A stretch of 64,000 nt of DNA from Enterobacter sp. Bisph1 (GCF_000814905.1 NZ_JXAG01000053.1:1-64000); one strand, 5' to 3'. Positions 1 to 15,671 are shown, numbered from the stretch's first letter. Translations and numbers: made by a program. Notes: generated by a model from the sequence alone, not told the origin.

Positions 1-98
1 CCCGGCGCTTGCGCCTGGTGCGTCGGCAGCGGCGCAGCGGCGGCCTGCAAACTGAAACCTGCCACAATCAGCGCCAACAGTAGCGGATAATGTTTCAT
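1..98 (-). CDS. Secreted protein, N-terminal part only (possible MBL-fold hydrolase)
   Basis: The minus strand opens with ATG at 98-96 preceded by a strong GGAGGAGAG ribosome site and reads MKHYPLLLALIVAGFS followed by LQAAAAPLPTHQAQAPG before leaving the window. The first 20 or so residues are a clear Sec signal peptide with an Ala-rich cleavage region, so the product is exported. The short mature part (PLPTHQAQAPG) resembles the start of periplasmic MBL-fold metallohydrolases that are often divergent from a LysR gene in Enterobacter relatives, but only 32 codons are visible and that identity is inference. It is divergent from the LysR gene and could be its target. Confidence 0.6.
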   Translation of the reverse strand, partial: MKHYPLLLALIVAGFSLQAAAAPLPTHQAQAP

Positions 99-149
99 AC
101 TCTCCTCCAGTCGTTTTCGTTGCGCCAGTATCCGCTAGCGGCTACTATC

Positions 150-167
150 ACTCCAATTGATTGGAGT
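150..167. promoter_or_regulatory. Perfect inverted repeat over the LysR gene ribosome site
   Basis: ACTCCAA (150-156) and TTGGAGT (161-167) are exact inverted repeats separated by four bases. The right arm contains the GGAG ribosome site (163-166) of the LysR gene that starts at 172. It lies between two divergent genes, where a LysR protein would be expected to bind. It could be a DNA operator or an mRNA hairpin that hides the ribosome site. Confidence 0.4.
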
Positions 168-171
168 AATA

Positions 172-1086
172 ATGACTATCAAAGAGAATGATTTTCGCAA
201 AATCGATCTTAACCTGCTGATTGCCTTCGCGGTGCTGTTTCGCGAACAGAGCGTTTCCGCAGCGGCGGACAAACTGCATTTGGGACAGCCTGCAGTCAGC
301 GGCGTACTGTCGCGTCTGCGCGGGTTGTTCGATGACCCGCTATTTATCCGTAGCGGCCATAAAATGCAGCCTACCGCCCGCGCCGTTGAACTGCACGGTG
401 AGTTGTTACCGCTGCTGGAACAGTTGCAGAGCGCGCTGTTTCAGCAAACGGCGTTTGATGCGCAAACGGCGACGGTGACGCTGACCCTCGGCATGGCGGA
501 CTGGGTAGAGATGTGGTTGATGCCGAAGCTGATCCCGGCCCTGCAACAGGCCGCACCCGGCGTGCGCCTTAATGTGGTTGCCAGCGATCCCTTTAGCGAT
601 GCCGGTCGGCTGGAAGGCGGCGAGATGGATATGGCAATCAGCGTCGCCGAAGCCGGGCCGCGCTGGCTGGAGCGCGAAGTGCTCATTACCATGCCGTTCG
701 TCACGCTCTGGCATCCGCAGCGGCTGGCGCTGAGCGCGCCGCTCGATCTCGATACCTTTGCCGCCCAGCCGCACTTGATGGTCAGTTACCGGGAAGCCAC
801 CAGCAGCCAGTTCGATACCTTACTGGCAAAAACCGGCCATCAGCGCCGGATTCATTACACCACGCCGCACTTCGCCGCCCTGCCGGGATTACTGGCGACG
901 ATGCCGGCGCTGGCAACGGTTCCCGGCGGTCTGGCGCAAGAGTGGCAGCATACTTTAGGGCTGGCAGGCAGCCCGCTGCCGCTGGATGCACCACCGATTG
1001 AACTGGCTATGCTCTGGCATCAGCGCCACAGCAGCGACCCGGCCGTAATGTGGCTAAAAGAGTTTATCGCTAAGCGTTTGAACTGA
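172..1086 (+). CDS. LysR-family transcriptional regulator
   Basis: A 304-residue LysR-type regulator. The N-terminal winged helix-turn-helix is plain (KIDLNLLIAFAVLFREQSVS, then AADKLHLGQPAVSGVLSRLR and LFDDPLFIRSGHKMQPTARA), typical of the NodD/SyrM-like branch with its FDDPLFIR and MQPTARA motifs. The remainder matches the periplasmic-binding-like effector domain in length. I place the start at ATG 172, five bases after GGAG, rather than the in-frame TTG at 157. It is divergent from the signal-peptide gene at 98 and convergent with bglB. The usual LysR arrangement would make the divergent gene its target. The inducer is unknown. Confidence 0.85.
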   Translation: MTIKENDFRKIDLNLLIAFAVLFREQSVSAAADKLHLGQPAVSGVLSRLRGLFDDPLFIRSGHKMQPTARAVELHGELLPLLEQLQSALFQQTAFDAQTATVTLTLGMADWVEMWLMPKLIPALQQAAPGVRLNVVASDPFSDAGRLEGGEMDMAISVAEAGPRWLEREVLITMPFVTLWHPQRLALSAPLDLDTFAAQPHLMVSYREATSSQFDTLLAKTGHQRRIHYTTPHFAALPGLLATMPALATVPGGLAQEWQHTLGLAGSPLPLDAPPIELAMLWHQRHSSDPAVMWLKEFIAKRLN

Positions 1087-1115
1087 TGCTGCCGCCCGGC
1101 CTGGCCGGGCAGCAT
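1086..1115. terminator. Bidirectional hairpin between LysR gene and bglB
   Basis: GCCCGGC (1094-1100) pairs with GCCGGGC (1104-1110), and the flanking ATGCT/AGCAT can extend the stem around a three-base bulge. It lies between convergent genes but has no T-run on either strand, so it is at best a weak intrinsic terminator. Confidence 0.4.
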
Positions 1116-1120
1116 GGGCT

Positions 1121-4399
<3,279 letters not shown>

Positions 4400-4423
4400 T
4401 CATGCCCGAGGGCGGTGACTGAG

Positions 4424-4500
4424 TAAAAAAAAACCTGAGGCCGCCACCCTTCGGTAACGAACTCAGGTTTTGCCTGCGTTGTATCACGCAGTAACAATCC
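4424..4500 (-). promoter_or_regulatory. BglG antiterminator target (RAT) plus overlapping terminator, bglG-bglF gap
   Basis: On the minus strand a RAT element begins GGATTGTTACTGCG (from 4500), closes with CGCAGGCAAAACC and overlaps the left arm of an intrinsic terminator. The terminator arms are 4462-4470 and 4431-4439 (AAACCTGAG/CTCAGGTTT), followed by a run of Ts at 4424-4432. Folding of the RAT and of the terminator is mutually exclusive. This is the arrangement by which dimeric BglG rescues transcription into bglF in E. coli. Confidence 0.92.
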
Positions 4501-4517
4501 ATTTTTTGGCTGTTCGG

Positions 4518-5431
<914 letters not shown>

Positions 5432-5509
5432 ACCCCGGCACTCTACCAGCTTCTCTTTGGTGAACAACGAAACGGCAAACAAAATGGGACTGCCGTCTCA
5501 GCTGCTTAT

Positions 5510-6382
5510 TCACTGGAATAGCGCTTTATATTGCGCTTCAAACTGCGGCGCGTTCCACTCGCCATCGAACAGCGTCCAGGTGATATAGCCTTTATTCAGC
5601 CAGCCGGTGTCAGTATCCGCTTCGCTTGGCGTCAGCACTTCTTTGCGCATCAGTTGCTGGGCGCGCCCGTCCTCTAGCAGTTTGTATTCATGCTGCGGCT
5701 GCGGAAACTGTTCGTTAGCGATGTATTTTTCACCTTTGATAGCGCTTTTCGCCAGCGGTGGATAGTTGATGCTTAATCCGGAACCTTTGGGCATTACCGG
5801 CTGTCCGGGCTGCCATTTAGCGTGCAGCTTATCCACCAGCGAAACAATGTAATCGACGGAATCCGGCCAGTATTGATGGGTGCTTGGCCAGCCCGCTTTT
5901 TGCTCCTCTTCCGTGAGCAGATAACCGATGCTGGCGGCAATCGCCGGATAGCCGTAACGCACCGCGCGGGCCGCTGCGCCAATGGTGCCGGAATTAAGCT
6001 GCGCCACACCGGTATTCGGCCCGTCGTTAACCCCGGAAAGCACCAGATCCGGCGGGTTATCTTTCAGCACACCCAGCAGGCCAAAATCCAGCGCGTCCGC
6101 CGGCGTTCCGGGGAAGCAGTAGCGTTTATCTGCCACCTTTTTTACATCAAAAATCTTGTTAGGTTTAAAGGTGATCGCCGAACCAATGCCGCTTTGATTG
6201 GTAGAAGGTGCTACCATCCACACTTCATAACCTTTGGCGGTCAGTTTGTCCTGCAGCGTGGTGGTGCCAACGGATTCGCAGCCGTCATCGTTGACCAGCA
6301 AAATACGCATCGCGCGTTCAGCCGCCTGCGCGTGCGTCATCGTCAGCGTGGTGAGGACGACAGCCAGTAGTGATCTTTTCAT
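5510..6382 (-). CDS. Exported SurE-family 5'/3'-nucleotidase
   Basis: A 290-residue SurE-family phosphatase with a signal peptide (MKRSLLAVVLTTLTMTHAQA), which ordinary cytoplasmic SurE lacks. Family motifs are intact: ILLVNDDG with the metal-binding Asp pair near the mature N-terminus and LSGVNDGPNTGVAQLNSGTI with GAAARAV. I chose ATG 6382, seven bases after AAGGAG, over the upstream in-frame TTG. It starts 15 bases after the porin gene and so is probably co-transcribed with it under the third RAT. Likely role: removal of phosphate from a substrate in the periplasm. The substrate is unknown, and a link to phosphorylated glycosides is inference. Confidence 0.85.
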   Translation of the reverse strand: MKRSLLAVVLTTLTMTHAQAAERAMRILLVNDDGCESVGTTTLQDKLTAKGYEVWMVAPSTNQSGIGSAITFKPNKIFDVKKVADKRYCFPGTPADALDFGLLGVLKDNPPDLVLSGVNDGPNTGVAQLNSGTIGAAARAVRYGYPAIAASIGYLLTEEEQKAGWPSTHQYWPDSVDYIVSLVDKLHAKWQPGQPVMPKGSGLSINYPPLAKSAIKGEKYIANEQFPQPQHEYKLLEDGRAQQLMRKEVLTPSEADTDTGWLNKGYITWTLFDGEWNAPQFEAQYKALFQ

Positions 6383-6397
6383 TATCAAACTCCTTTG

Positions 6398-7732
6398 CTA
6401 ATTGTTGAGGCCAAATTTGTATTCCAGCGCCACGGTACCGCCGATCCCCTTCGCTCGATGGAAGGTACGTTTATCGTCCGTCAGCCAGGGCTTACCGTTT
6501 TGCAGCTTCCAGCTGTAGCTCGGACCAAAACCGGTGAAGAGTGAGAACCCTTTGATGCGCTGGGGCGTCCAGGCGAGAAAGCCACCATATTCCCATTGCG
6601 TTAAATCGACAGAGTGATAGCTCGCCCCAAAACCGTAATTGCCATATATCCCTAAGGTTAATTCCGGAGACCATTTATATTTGCTGTATAAATAAAACAT
6701 CTGCTCGCCGTCGTTGACGTAATCATTGCCTTCGCCGTCCGCCGGACTATTAAATGCGCCACGGGTGTTTTTGCCCATATGCCAGTAAAACTGACCGACA
6801 CCATTATCCAGCGGCGCTTTTGTTTTTGACCAACCGAGGCCGGATTCACTATTGTGATATTGATAACCCGTCACTGCAAAAATATGCTGCGCGCTGTGAT
6901 TAAAACTGCGAGCGCCTTCCCAGTTAGCCAGCCCGCGGGTGTAATATCCGCCCCCGCGAAATAATACGTTTTTATTTTCACCCAACGGCAGGGAAAATTG
7001 AGTTTCCAGCCCCTGACGCTGTAAATAATTATGACTCTCACCGGCCACCCAGCTAATACGGCTATTTTTCGCCGGGCTCCAGCTCAGCTCTCCGGTGACG
7101 ATATAATCGATGGGCTTATTACTGGCAAGCGTAGTGAAGCGGCGTTTCTCCGGTTCGTCGCGTTCGGAAAAACGCGACACCCACGCGCCGCGTACGGCGA
7201 TATCGCTCCAGCCGCTATCGAGGCTGACGCCTTGCCAGCTGCTGGGCGCGGCGCGGCTGCGCGTCACGGTAAGCACCCCCAGCTTATAAAGCTGTTGCCA
7301 GCCAGCCTGCAGCCGTAGCCAGGCGTGTTCATCGCCCCATTTCAGCTTTGCATACAGCTGGCCGACTTTGTTGAATCCCTCGGCGTGACCGTTGCGGTCA
7401 CGCAGCAGATCCCTGCCGGCAAAGCCTTCATTGGCATATAGTTTAACCACGCTATACCACGAAGCATCGACGCCCAGCAGATCCTGAAACCAGCCGCTCT
7501 GGTAATCGAGATGCAGGCCCTGCGCCCAGGCGTTTTGATCGCCAAAACCGGCCTGCTCAAGCTGATCGCTGGTGTTAAGCATCCAGACATTTTTCAGCGT
7601 AACGTGATACTGGCTAGCGGTAAAAAAGCCCTGGTGGGCGCTGGATGTGGTATCGGCAGATATCGCCATACCGCTCCATCCTGAAATAAAAAGCAGAGGT
7701 AAAGAGAATTTTTTAATCGCCATGATATTCAT
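6398..7732 (-). CDS. OprD-family outer-membrane porin
   Basis: A 444-residue protein with an N-terminal signal peptide (about residues 1-25, ending near GMAISA). It has an alternating beta-strand pattern rich in aromatic residues throughout and resembles the OprD/ChiP channels (early GFF element, LHLDYQSGWFQDLLGVDAS, and LYSKYKWSPELTLGIYGNYG near the end). It is not related to E. coli BglH, the LamB-like porin of the E. coli bgl operon, but occupies the same functional slot. The last residues are GLNN rather than the terminal aromatic usual in porins. A RAT/terminator lies about 105 bases upstream, so expression should depend on BglG. Two starts (7732, 7723) are possible. Confidence 0.8.
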   Translation of the reverse strand: MNIMAIKKFSLPLLFISGWSGMAISADTTSSAHQGFFTASQYHVTLKNVWMLNTSDQLEQAGFGDQNAWAQGLHLDYQSGWFQDLLGVDASWYSVVKLYANEGFAGRDLLRDRNGHAEGFNKVGQLYAKLKWGDEHAWLRLQAGWQQLYKLGVLTVTRSRAAPSSWQGVSLDSGWSDIAVRGAWVSRFSERDEPEKRRFTTLASNKPIDYIVTGELSWSPAKNSRISWVAGESHNYLQRQGLETQFSLPLGENKNVLFRGGGYYTRGLANWEGARSFNHSAQHIFAVTGYQYHNSESGLGWSKTKAPLDNGVGQFYWHMGKNTRGAFNSPADGEGNDYVNDGEQMFYLYSKYKWSPELTLGIYGNYGFGASYHSVDLTQWEYGGFLAWTPQRIKGFSLFTGFGPSYSWKLQNGKPWLTDDKRTFHRAKGIGGTVALEYKFGLNN

Positions 7733-7835
7733 TCCATTTTTTATTTGGCAAGCGTCAGGTTGTCGATATTATTCCGGCATAGCTGACAGCGAACTATTTT
7801 TTAAATTAATCGTTTTAAATGGTCAGGTAATTAAA

Positions 7836-7913
7836 ACAAAAAAACCTAAACGCGGAATTCAGCATTGATGAATTCACAGCGTTTAGGTTTTGCCTGTATG
7901 TCAGTTACAATCC
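7836..7913 (-). promoter_or_regulatory. Third RAT plus overlapping terminator, ahead of the porin gene
   Basis: Minus strand: GGATTGTAACTGAC from 7913, then a closing ACAGGCAAAACC, overlaps the left arm of a 12-bp terminator stem (7879-7890 with 7842-7853, AAACCTAAACGC/GCGTTTAGGTTT), extended by paired GAATTC blocks and followed by a T-run. The RAT differs from the two bgl copies by TTGTAACTG for TTGTTACTG, but keeps the layout. This places the porin and SurE-like gene under antitermination control. Confidence 0.85.
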
Positions 7914-7971
7914 TAATTTGCGACGGGCTATAAATAACACCGCCGACAGGGATTATCCAGCGTTGATTTTA

Positions 7972-8925
7972 TCAACAAGCAGAAACGTGATTAAGCTCGC
8001 GAGAAATGCAGGCTGCAATCTCGGCAGAGGTTTTATAAGTACGGATTGCCGTAAACAGACCGCTGGCTTCGTGGTACTCCTTACGTAAATAACCCAGCCA
8101 CTGTTTAATCCGCGCAACGTGATATAAACCGGTATCGCCCAGCTTTTCCAGCCGGGAATAATTCGCCAACAGCGCCACCACCTCCGGCCACGGCATACGG
8201 GGCTCGTTGTACTTAATGACGCGGCTTAAATTGGGCACATTGAGCGCGCCGCGGCCAATCATCACGGCGTCACAGCCCGTGGCCGCCATACAGTCCTGCG
8301 CGCTTTGCCAGTCCCAAATCTCGCCGTTGGCAATCACCGGAATCGACAAACGCTGGCGGATTTCGCCAATCGCCTGCCAGTTAATACGCTCCGCTTTATA
8401 GCCATCTTCTTTGGTACGCCCGTGCACCACGAGTTCGCTGGCACCCGCCTGCTGGACGGCATCGGCAATCTCAAACGCCCGCGCCGGGCTGTCCCAGCCA
8501 AGACGCACTTTTACCGTTACTGGCAAGTGGGACGGCACCGCTTCACGCATCGCTTTGGCGCCACGGTAGATTAAGTCAGGGTCTTTTAGCAATGTCGCCC
8601 CGCCGCCGCTACCGTTCACCAGTTTCGACGGACAGCCACAGTTGAGATCGACGCCCCAGGAGCCAAGCTCAACGGCGCGCGCGGCGTTTTCCGCCAGCCA
8701 CTGCGGGTGCTGCCCGAGCAGTTGAATACGCACCAGCGTACCGGAAGGGGTACGGCTTTGCCGGTGCAGCTCCGGGCAGATTTTATAGAAGGATTTTACC
8801 GGCAGCAGCTGATCCACCACGCGCAAAAATTCGGTGATGCACAGATCATAATCGTTCACCCCGGTCAGCAGCTCGCGCACCAGCGAATCGAGCACGCCTT
8901 CCATCGGCGCCAGTAATACACGCAT
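7972..8925 (-). CDS. dusC: tRNA-dihydrouridine(16) synthase DusC
   Basis: A 317-residue FMN enzyme that reduces U16 in tRNA. It starts [10 protein letters not shown] at 8925 (the in-frame ATG four codons upstream gives a MGRY extension not seen in E. coli DusC). The TIM-barrel motifs are clear, with catalytic Cys98 in DLNCGCPSK and [12 protein letters not shown]. The C-terminal 30 residues diverge from E. coli. It is divergent from yohJ, as in E. coli. Confidence 0.96.
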   Translation of the reverse strand: MRVLLAPMEGVLDSLVRELLTGVNDYDLCITEFLRVVDQLLPVKSFYKICPELHRQSRTPSGTLVRIQLLGQHPQWLAENAARAVELGSWGVDLNCGCPSKLVNGSGGGATLLKDPDLIYRGAKAMREAVPSHLPVTVKVRLGWDSPARAFEIADAVQQAGASELVVHGRTKEDGYKAERINWQAIGEIRQRLSIPVIANGEIWDWQSAQDCMAATGCDAVMIGRGALNVPNLSRVIKYNEPRMPWPEVVALLANYSRLEKLGDTGLYHVARIKQWLGYLRKEYHEASGLFTAIRTYKTSAEIAACISRELNHVSAC

Positions 8926-9145
8926 ATATCGCCCCATAAAAAAGAGGCGTCATAGTAGCGTCTCCGCTCAGGCGTGAAAAGTGCCTTTATTCACTACAAT
9001 TGAGCTATTACAAACGGTCAATTTTGTCGGAAAGTAGCAACGTTGCCGGAGGGAATGTTTGATATGCTCACAAGTCATGATGTGATCGGTAGCACGTTTT
9101 TCGTTTTAATTGTATGATGAATGCGTTTCGATAAAGGCGTCCACC

Positions 9146-9544
9146 ATGACTAACGTACTGAATATTATCTGGCAGTATTCCCGGGCATTTGTCCTAATCT
9201 ATGCCTGCCTGTATGCAGGCATCTTCATTTCATCCCTGCTGCCCATCACCATTCCCGGCAGCATCATCGGCATGCTGATTATGTTTGTGCTGCTGGCGCT
9301 GCAGATTTTGCCCGCCAAATGGGTCAATCCGGGCTGCGTGATCTTGATCCGTTATATGGCCCTGCTGTTCGTGCCGATCGGCGTCGGGGTAATGCAATAT
9401 TATGACCTGCTGCGTGCGCAGTTCGGTCCGATTATCGTTTCCTGTGCGGTGAGCACGCTTATCGTCTTTTTGGTTGTCAGCTGGAGCACCCATCTGGTGC
9501 ACGGCGAACGTAAAGTGGCAGGACAAGAAGGGCGCAAAGAATGA
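9146..9544 (+). CDS. yohJ: CidA/LrgA-family membrane protein YohJ
   Basis: A 132-residue, four-helix inner-membrane protein of the CidA/LrgA (holin-like) family, matching E. coli YohJ in length from [20 protein letters not shown] on. I use ATG 9146 rather than the in-frame codon at 9110 because homology begins there. It overlaps yohK by ATGA, so the two are translationally coupled. The pair has been proposed to act in export of small metabolites or murein hydrolase control; here the neighbour is cdd, as in E. coli. Confidence 0.93.
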   Translation: MTNVLNIIWQYSRAFVLIYACLYAGIFISSLLPITIPGSIIGMLIMFVLLALQILPAKWVNPGCVILIRYMALLFVPIGVGVMQYYDLLRAQFGPIIVSCAVSTLIVFLVVSWSTHLVHGERKVAGQEGRKE

Positions 9545-10236
9545 TGACATATATCTGGTGGTCGTTACCGCTCACGCTGGCGGTATTTTTCGCCGCGCGT
9601 AAACTCGCGGCGCGTTGCAAACTGGCGCTGCTCAATCCGTTACTGGTGGCGATGGTGGTGATTATCCCTATTCTGCTGGTAACCGGTACGCCTTACGATC
9701 ACTATTTCCAGGGCAGTAAAATCCTTAACGATCTGCTGCAGCCCGCCGTGGTGGCGCTGGCGTTTCCGCTCTATGAACAGCTCCACCAGATCCGCGCGCG
9801 CTGGAAATCGATTATTACCATCTGCTTTATCGGCAGTCTGGTGGCGATGATTACCGGGACCGCGGTAGCCCTGATGATGGGCGCAACGCCAGAAATTGCC
9901 GCGTCGATATTACCCAAATCCGTCACCACGCCCATCGCCATGGCCGTCGGCGGCAGCATTGGCGGTATTCCGGCAATTAGCGCAGTATGCGTCATTTTTG
10001 TTGGCGTGCTGGGCGCGGTATTCGGTCACACTTTGCTGAACCTGATGCGCATCACCACCAAATCGGCGCGCGGGCTGGCGATGGGCACCGCGTCGCACGC
10101 GCTGGGTACGTCGCGCTGCGCCGAACTGGATTATCAGGAAGGGGCGTTCAGTTCATTAGCATTGGTGATTTGCGGCATTATCACCTCGCTGGTGGCACCG
10201 TTTCTGTTCCCGGTGATCCTCGCAGTGCTGGGCTAA
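9541..10236 (+). CDS. yohK: CidB/LrgB-family membrane protein YohK
   Basis: A 231-residue LrgB-family integral membrane protein with about six hydrophobic segments and the family stretch [20 protein letters not shown]. It overlaps the yohJ stop by four bases. The stretch [20 protein letters not shown] is also conserved with E. coli YohK. It probably works in a complex with YohJ. Confidence 0.94.
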   Translation: MMTYIWWSLPLTLAVFFAARKLAARCKLALLNPLLVAMVVIIPILLVTGTPYDHYFQGSKILNDLLQPAVVALAFPLYEQLHQIRARWKSIITICFIGSLVAMITGTAVALMMGATPEIAASILPKSVTTPIAMAVGGSIGGIPAISAVCVIFVGVLGAVFGHTLLNLMRITTKSARGLAMGTASHALGTSRCAELDYQEGAFSSLALVICGIITSLVAPFLFPVILAVLG

Positions 10237-10240
10237 TATC

Positions 10241-10256
10241 TGCGATATGTCGCACA
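10241..10256. promoter_or_regulatory. Upstream CRP-like site of cdd
   Basis: TGCGATATGTCGCACA is a near-palindrome fitting TGTGA-N6-TCACA with one mismatch per arm. It lies about 50 bases upstream of the stronger CRP site. In E. coli cdd two CRP sites flank a CytR site, and the bases between the two sites here (TACATAAGTTGCACAAG) could serve CytR. Confidence 0.6.
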
Positions 10257-10290
10257 TTTTTGGTTTGAGTTACATAAGTTGCACAAGTAG

Positions 10291-10306
10291 TGTGATTTTA
10301 ATCACA
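10291..10306. promoter_or_regulatory. CRP site of the cdd promoter
   Basis: TGTGATTTTAATCACA is a perfect TGTGA-N6-TCACA palindrome. A -10-like TAAACT lies at 10328-10333, so the site centre falls near -41, the position of a class II CRP-activated promoter. Confidence 0.85.
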
Positions 10307-10365
10307 CATAACAGCTACCCGGCCTCGTAAACTACGATTCCATTACACTGTTATGAGGCAAGGCC

Positions 10366-12521
<2,156 letters not shown>

Positions 12522-12654
12522 AAGCGCCCCTTAACTGTGCATCCACCTTTTCACAGATTCTTTCTTTTAAGCGTAAGAAGGGTTTGGCTTCAAGGCATTC
12601 AGAATTGACTTAAATATCGGGCACATGGACGTACCCGACGAATAGAGCGGAACG

Positions 12655-12882
12655 TCAAGCTACCTTGCTTTCATACTCCTGCAGAGAACGTTCAAGATCA
12701 TTAATAAGGCTTCGTACCTTATCAGGGCTTAAATTAAAAAACGGCGAATCGAAGGTGGTGGCTGAGGGTCCGCCGGAAAGCGTACTGCAACCAAACTTCA
12801 CCACCACGCCATTTAAATTGTCTGCGGAACCGACCTGCCAGCCGAGCACCGGAAGTGCTGGAACCCCATAGTTACTGTTCAT
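12655..12882 (-). CDS. BssS-like small protein
   Basis: A 75-residue soluble protein starting at ATG 12882, eight bases after AAGGAG. The pattern LPVLGWQVGSADNLNGVVVK, a central gap, then NLSPDKVRSLINDLERSLQE follows the layout of the biofilm regulator BssS (HPLVGWDISTVDSYDALMLR ... LTTDVARQFISILEAGIAK). I take it as a diverged BssS-family member; identity is low and a profile search would decide. Its function is unknown. It sits with the 141-residue gene downstream in the slot used by preTA in E. coli. Confidence 0.55.
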   Translation of the reverse strand: MNSNYGVPALPVLGWQVGSADNLNGVVVKFGCSTLSGGPSATTFDSPFFNLSPDKVRSLINDLERSLQEYESKVA

Positions 12883-13023
12883 GCCCAATCTCCTTATTAA
12901 CATTGCAGCTTTAACTTTAATGAGCGTAGCACCTGCCTGAGAATTTTCACCCGCCAGGGGGGAACAAGTTTTTAAGATTCCACCGATCGCTTAAGTTTCG
13001 AGCAAACGGCGGCAGACAGCGAC

Positions 13024-13049
13024 AAAAAAGCCCGCTCTGGTGAGCGGGC
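13024..13049 (-). terminator. Terminator of the mglBAC operon
   Basis: Minus strand: GCCCGCT...AGCGGGC stem (13030-13049) followed by a run of six Ts (13024-13029), 17 bases after the mglC stop. Confidence 0.9.
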
Positions 13050-13066
13050 CTGGTCGTATAACGGAA

Positions 13067-14077
13067 TTATTTTTTGCGCGCGTATTTCAATGAATCGAGC
13101 GCAACGGCGAAGATAATGATGCCGCCTTTAATGATGTACTGCCAGTACGGGTTGATACCGATATAGGTCAGACCGTAGTTGATAACGGTGAAGATAATCA
13201 CACCGGTCACCACGCCAAGCACGGTACCCACGCCGCCACTGAAGGAGACGCCGCCAACCACACAGGCCGCGATAGCATCGAGTTCGTACATAAAGCCGAG
13301 GTTGTTGGTGGCGGAACCGATACGACCGGCTTCCAGCATGCCACCAAAGGCGTAGAACACGCCGGACAGGGCATAAATCATCAGCAGGTTCAGCGCAACG
13401 TTAACGCCAGACACTTTCGCCGCTTCCGGGTTACCGCCGATAGCGAAAATATTTTTGCCGAAACGGGTTTTATTCCACAGCACCCACACGAACGCCACGG
13501 CGAACAAGGCATAGAAGGTAATATAGGACAAACGGAAGCTGCCCAGCGCAATAAAGCCCTGCGTAAAGGTCGAGAAGCCGCTGTCGAAGCCGGAAATCGG
13601 CGACGCACCCACAAAGTCGTAGTACAGGGAGTTGATACCGTAAACGATGATCATCGTACCCAGGGTGGTGATAAACGGTGTCACGTTAAGGTAGGCAATG
13701 ATGATACCGTTCACCAGACCGATCACCGCACCAATGACGCAGACGATCAGGATCACCACCGGAATCGGCATAGTTGCCATATCCGGGAACACTTTATTGA
13801 CGTTTTCCATCGCCTGCAGCAGCGTGGCGGCTACCACCGCCGCCAGGCCCACCTGGCGGCCTGCGGAAAGGTCGGTCCCCTGGGTCACAATCAGCCCCGC
13901 GACGCCCAGCGCGATAATAATACGCACCGAGGATTGGGTCAGAATGTTACTTAAGTTCAGCAAACTTAAGAAAGTGGGATCCTGGAAAATAATAATGGCC
14001 AGTAACACTAAAAGAACAACGTAAATACCGCCGTCTTTCAGATAAGTGAGAAAAGTCTTCTTATTTAACGCACTCAT
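13067..14077 (-). CDS. mglC: Galactose/methyl-galactoside ABC permease MglC
   Basis: A 336-residue polytopic permease of the CUT2 sugar ABC family, the same length as E. coli MglC and nearly identical. Family stretches such as LGVAGLIVTQGTDLSAGRQV and AIGGNPEAAKVSGVNVALNL are present. It forms the membrane channel of the high-affinity galactose importer with MglA and MglB. Last gene of the operon, 15 bases after mglA, and followed by a strong terminator. Confidence 0.98.
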   Translation of the reverse strand: MSALNKKTFLTYLKDGGIYVVLLVLLAIIIFQDPTFLSLLNLSNILTQSSVRIIIALGVAGLIVTQGTDLSAGRQVGLAAVVAATLLQAMENVNKVFPDMATMPIPVVILIVCVIGAVIGLVNGIIIAYLNVTPFITTLGTMIIVYGINSLYYDFVGASPISGFDSGFSTFTQGFIALGSFRLSYITFYALFAVAFVWVLWNKTRFGKNIFAIGGNPEAAKVSGVNVALNLLMIYALSGVFYAFGGMLEAGRIGSATNNLGFMYELDAIAACVVGGVSFSGGVGTVLGVVTGVIIFTVINYGLTYIGINPYWQYIIKGGIIIFAVALDSLKYARKK

Positions 14078-14092
14078 GAGGAGCCCCTGATC

Positions 14093-15613
14093 TTAAAGGT
14101 GCAAAGACGCAAGACGGAGTATTTCGTTTTGCGTTGTCGTTTTAGTATCAACAATCCCGGAAACAAGGCCATTGCTCATTACCAGAATACGGTCAGTGAT
14201 GCCTAACAACTCAGGCATTTCAGAGGAAATAATAATTATCCCCTTGTTCTTTTTCGCCAGTTCAGCAATCAGTTGGTAAATTTCAAACTTAGCTCCAACG
14301 TCAATACCGCGGGTCGGCTCATCGAGCATTAAAATTTCTGGCTGTGTTAATAACCAACGGCCGATAATGACTTTTTGTTGGTTACCACCGGAAAGGGATC
14401 CGATTTGCGTACGGTGGCCCGGCGTTTTCACACGCATGGAGTCAATAACCCATTGGGTATCGCTTTTCATGCGGCTGTTATCCAGCAGGCCGACCTTGTT
14501 CTTGTAATTCTGAATATTGGAGATTAATGAGTTAAAACCGATATCCAGATAAGCATAAATACCGGTGGAACGGCGCTCTTCAGTGACCAGCGCAAACCCA
14601 TTATTAATTGCCTCATTCGCATTGTGGTTATTAATCACTTTGCCATGAAGCTTAATGGTGCCGGCTGATTTTTCACGAATGCCAAATAATGTTTCTACGA
14701 TGTCGGTACGTTTCGCCCCAACCAGACCGGCAATACCGAGAATTTCGCCTTTGCGCAAATCAAAGGAGATATCGCGGATCGAGGGCTGGCGCAGTGAGGT
14801 GAGATTGCGCACTTCAAGAATGGTTTCGCCCGGTACGTTGTGCTTGTCCGGGAAGCGCTGGTTCAGCGAGCGGCCAACCATCATGGAGATGATCTTATCC
14901 ATATCCAGCCCTTCCAGCGGCTGGGTGGCAATCCACTGGCCGTCGCGCAGGATAGTAATTTCATCGCACAGCTGGAATATCTCTTCCATTTTATGGGAGA
15001 TATAAACAATACCGCAGCCGCGCTCTTTTAATTTACGAATAATTTTAAAAAGATGATTCACTTCTTTTTCAGTCAGCGAAGAAGTGGGCTCATCCATAAT
15101 AACGATTTTAGCGTCATAGGAAAACGCCTTAGCGATTTCGATCATCTGCATTTGCGAGACAGAAAGCGTTCCTACGCGCGCTTTTGGATCAATATCAATA
15201 TCCAGCTCATCAAAAATGGCTTTGGTATCGCGGAACATTTTCTCTTGATCGACAAATACGCCTTTGGTCGGGTAGCGACCCAGCCACATATTGTCCATCA
15301 CGGAACGCTGCAGCACCAGGTTGAGTTCCTGGTGAACCATCGAAATACCATTTTCCAGTGCTTCTTTAGCCGAGTGGAAATCGATCTCTTTTCCCTGAAA
15401 AAGAATGCTGCCGGAATCTTTTTGATAGATCCCAAAAAGACATTTTAATAATGTAGATTTCCCCGCGCCGTTCTCCCCCATTAATGCATGGATAGAGTGC
15501 GGACGGACTTTCAAATTGACATTATCGAGTGCCTTTACGCCTGGAAAAGACTTGTTGATATTGCTCATTTCCAACAAGAATTCACCTGACGACTGAGTAT
15601 TATTGCTGACCAT
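14093..15613 (-). CDS. mglA: Galactose/methyl-galactoside ABC ATPase MglA
   Basis: A 506-residue fused double ATPase. The first domain has Walker A GENGAGKS, signature LSVSQMQ and Walker [12 protein letters not shown]. The second has a degenerate Walker A (GLVGAKRTD), signature LSGGNQQK and Walker [15 protein letters not shown], as usual for CUT2 importers. I start it at ATG 15613 ([17 protein letters not shown]), which has an AAGGT site and gives the E. coli length; an in-frame codon further upstream adds eight residues. Confidence 0.98.
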   Translation of the reverse strand: MVSNNTQSSGEFLLEMSNINKSFPGVKALDNVNLKVRPHSIHALMGENGAGKSTLLKCLFGIYQKDSGSILFQGKEIDFHSAKEALENGISMVHQELNLVLQRSVMDNMWLGRYPTKGVFVDQEKMFRDTKAIFDELDIDIDPKARVGTLSVSQMQMIEIAKAFSYDAKIVIMDEPTSSLTEKEVNHLFKIIRKLKERGCGIVYISHKMEEIFQLCDEITILRDGQWIATQPLEGLDMDKIISMMVGRSLNQRFPDKHNVPGETILEVRNLTSLRQPSIRDISFDLRKGEILGIAGLVGAKRTDIVETLFGIREKSAGTIKLHGKVINNHNANEAINNGFALVTEERRSTGIYAYLDIGFNSLISNIQNYKNKVGLLDNSRMKSDTQWVIDSMRVKTPGHRTQIGSLSGGNQQKVIIGRWLLTQPEILMLDEPTRGIDVGAKFEIYQLIAELAKKNKGIIIISSEMPELLGITDRILVMSNGLVSGIVDTKTTTQNEILRLASLHL

Positions 15614-15649
15614 AATTATACCTTGTTGGCCTGGCATATCGTATTATTA

Positions 15650-15671
15650 GGGCGCAACAGTCGTTGCGCCC
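15650..15671 (-). other. Intercistronic stem-loop between mglB and mglA
   Basis: GGGCGCAAC (15650-15658) and GTTGCGCCC (15663-15671) form a 9-bp perfect stem with a four-base loop in the 79-base mglB-mglA gap. There is no T-run. Such hairpins after binding-protein genes stabilise the upstream mRNA and let the binding protein be made in excess over the ATPase and permease; that role here is inference from position. Confidence 0.7.
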
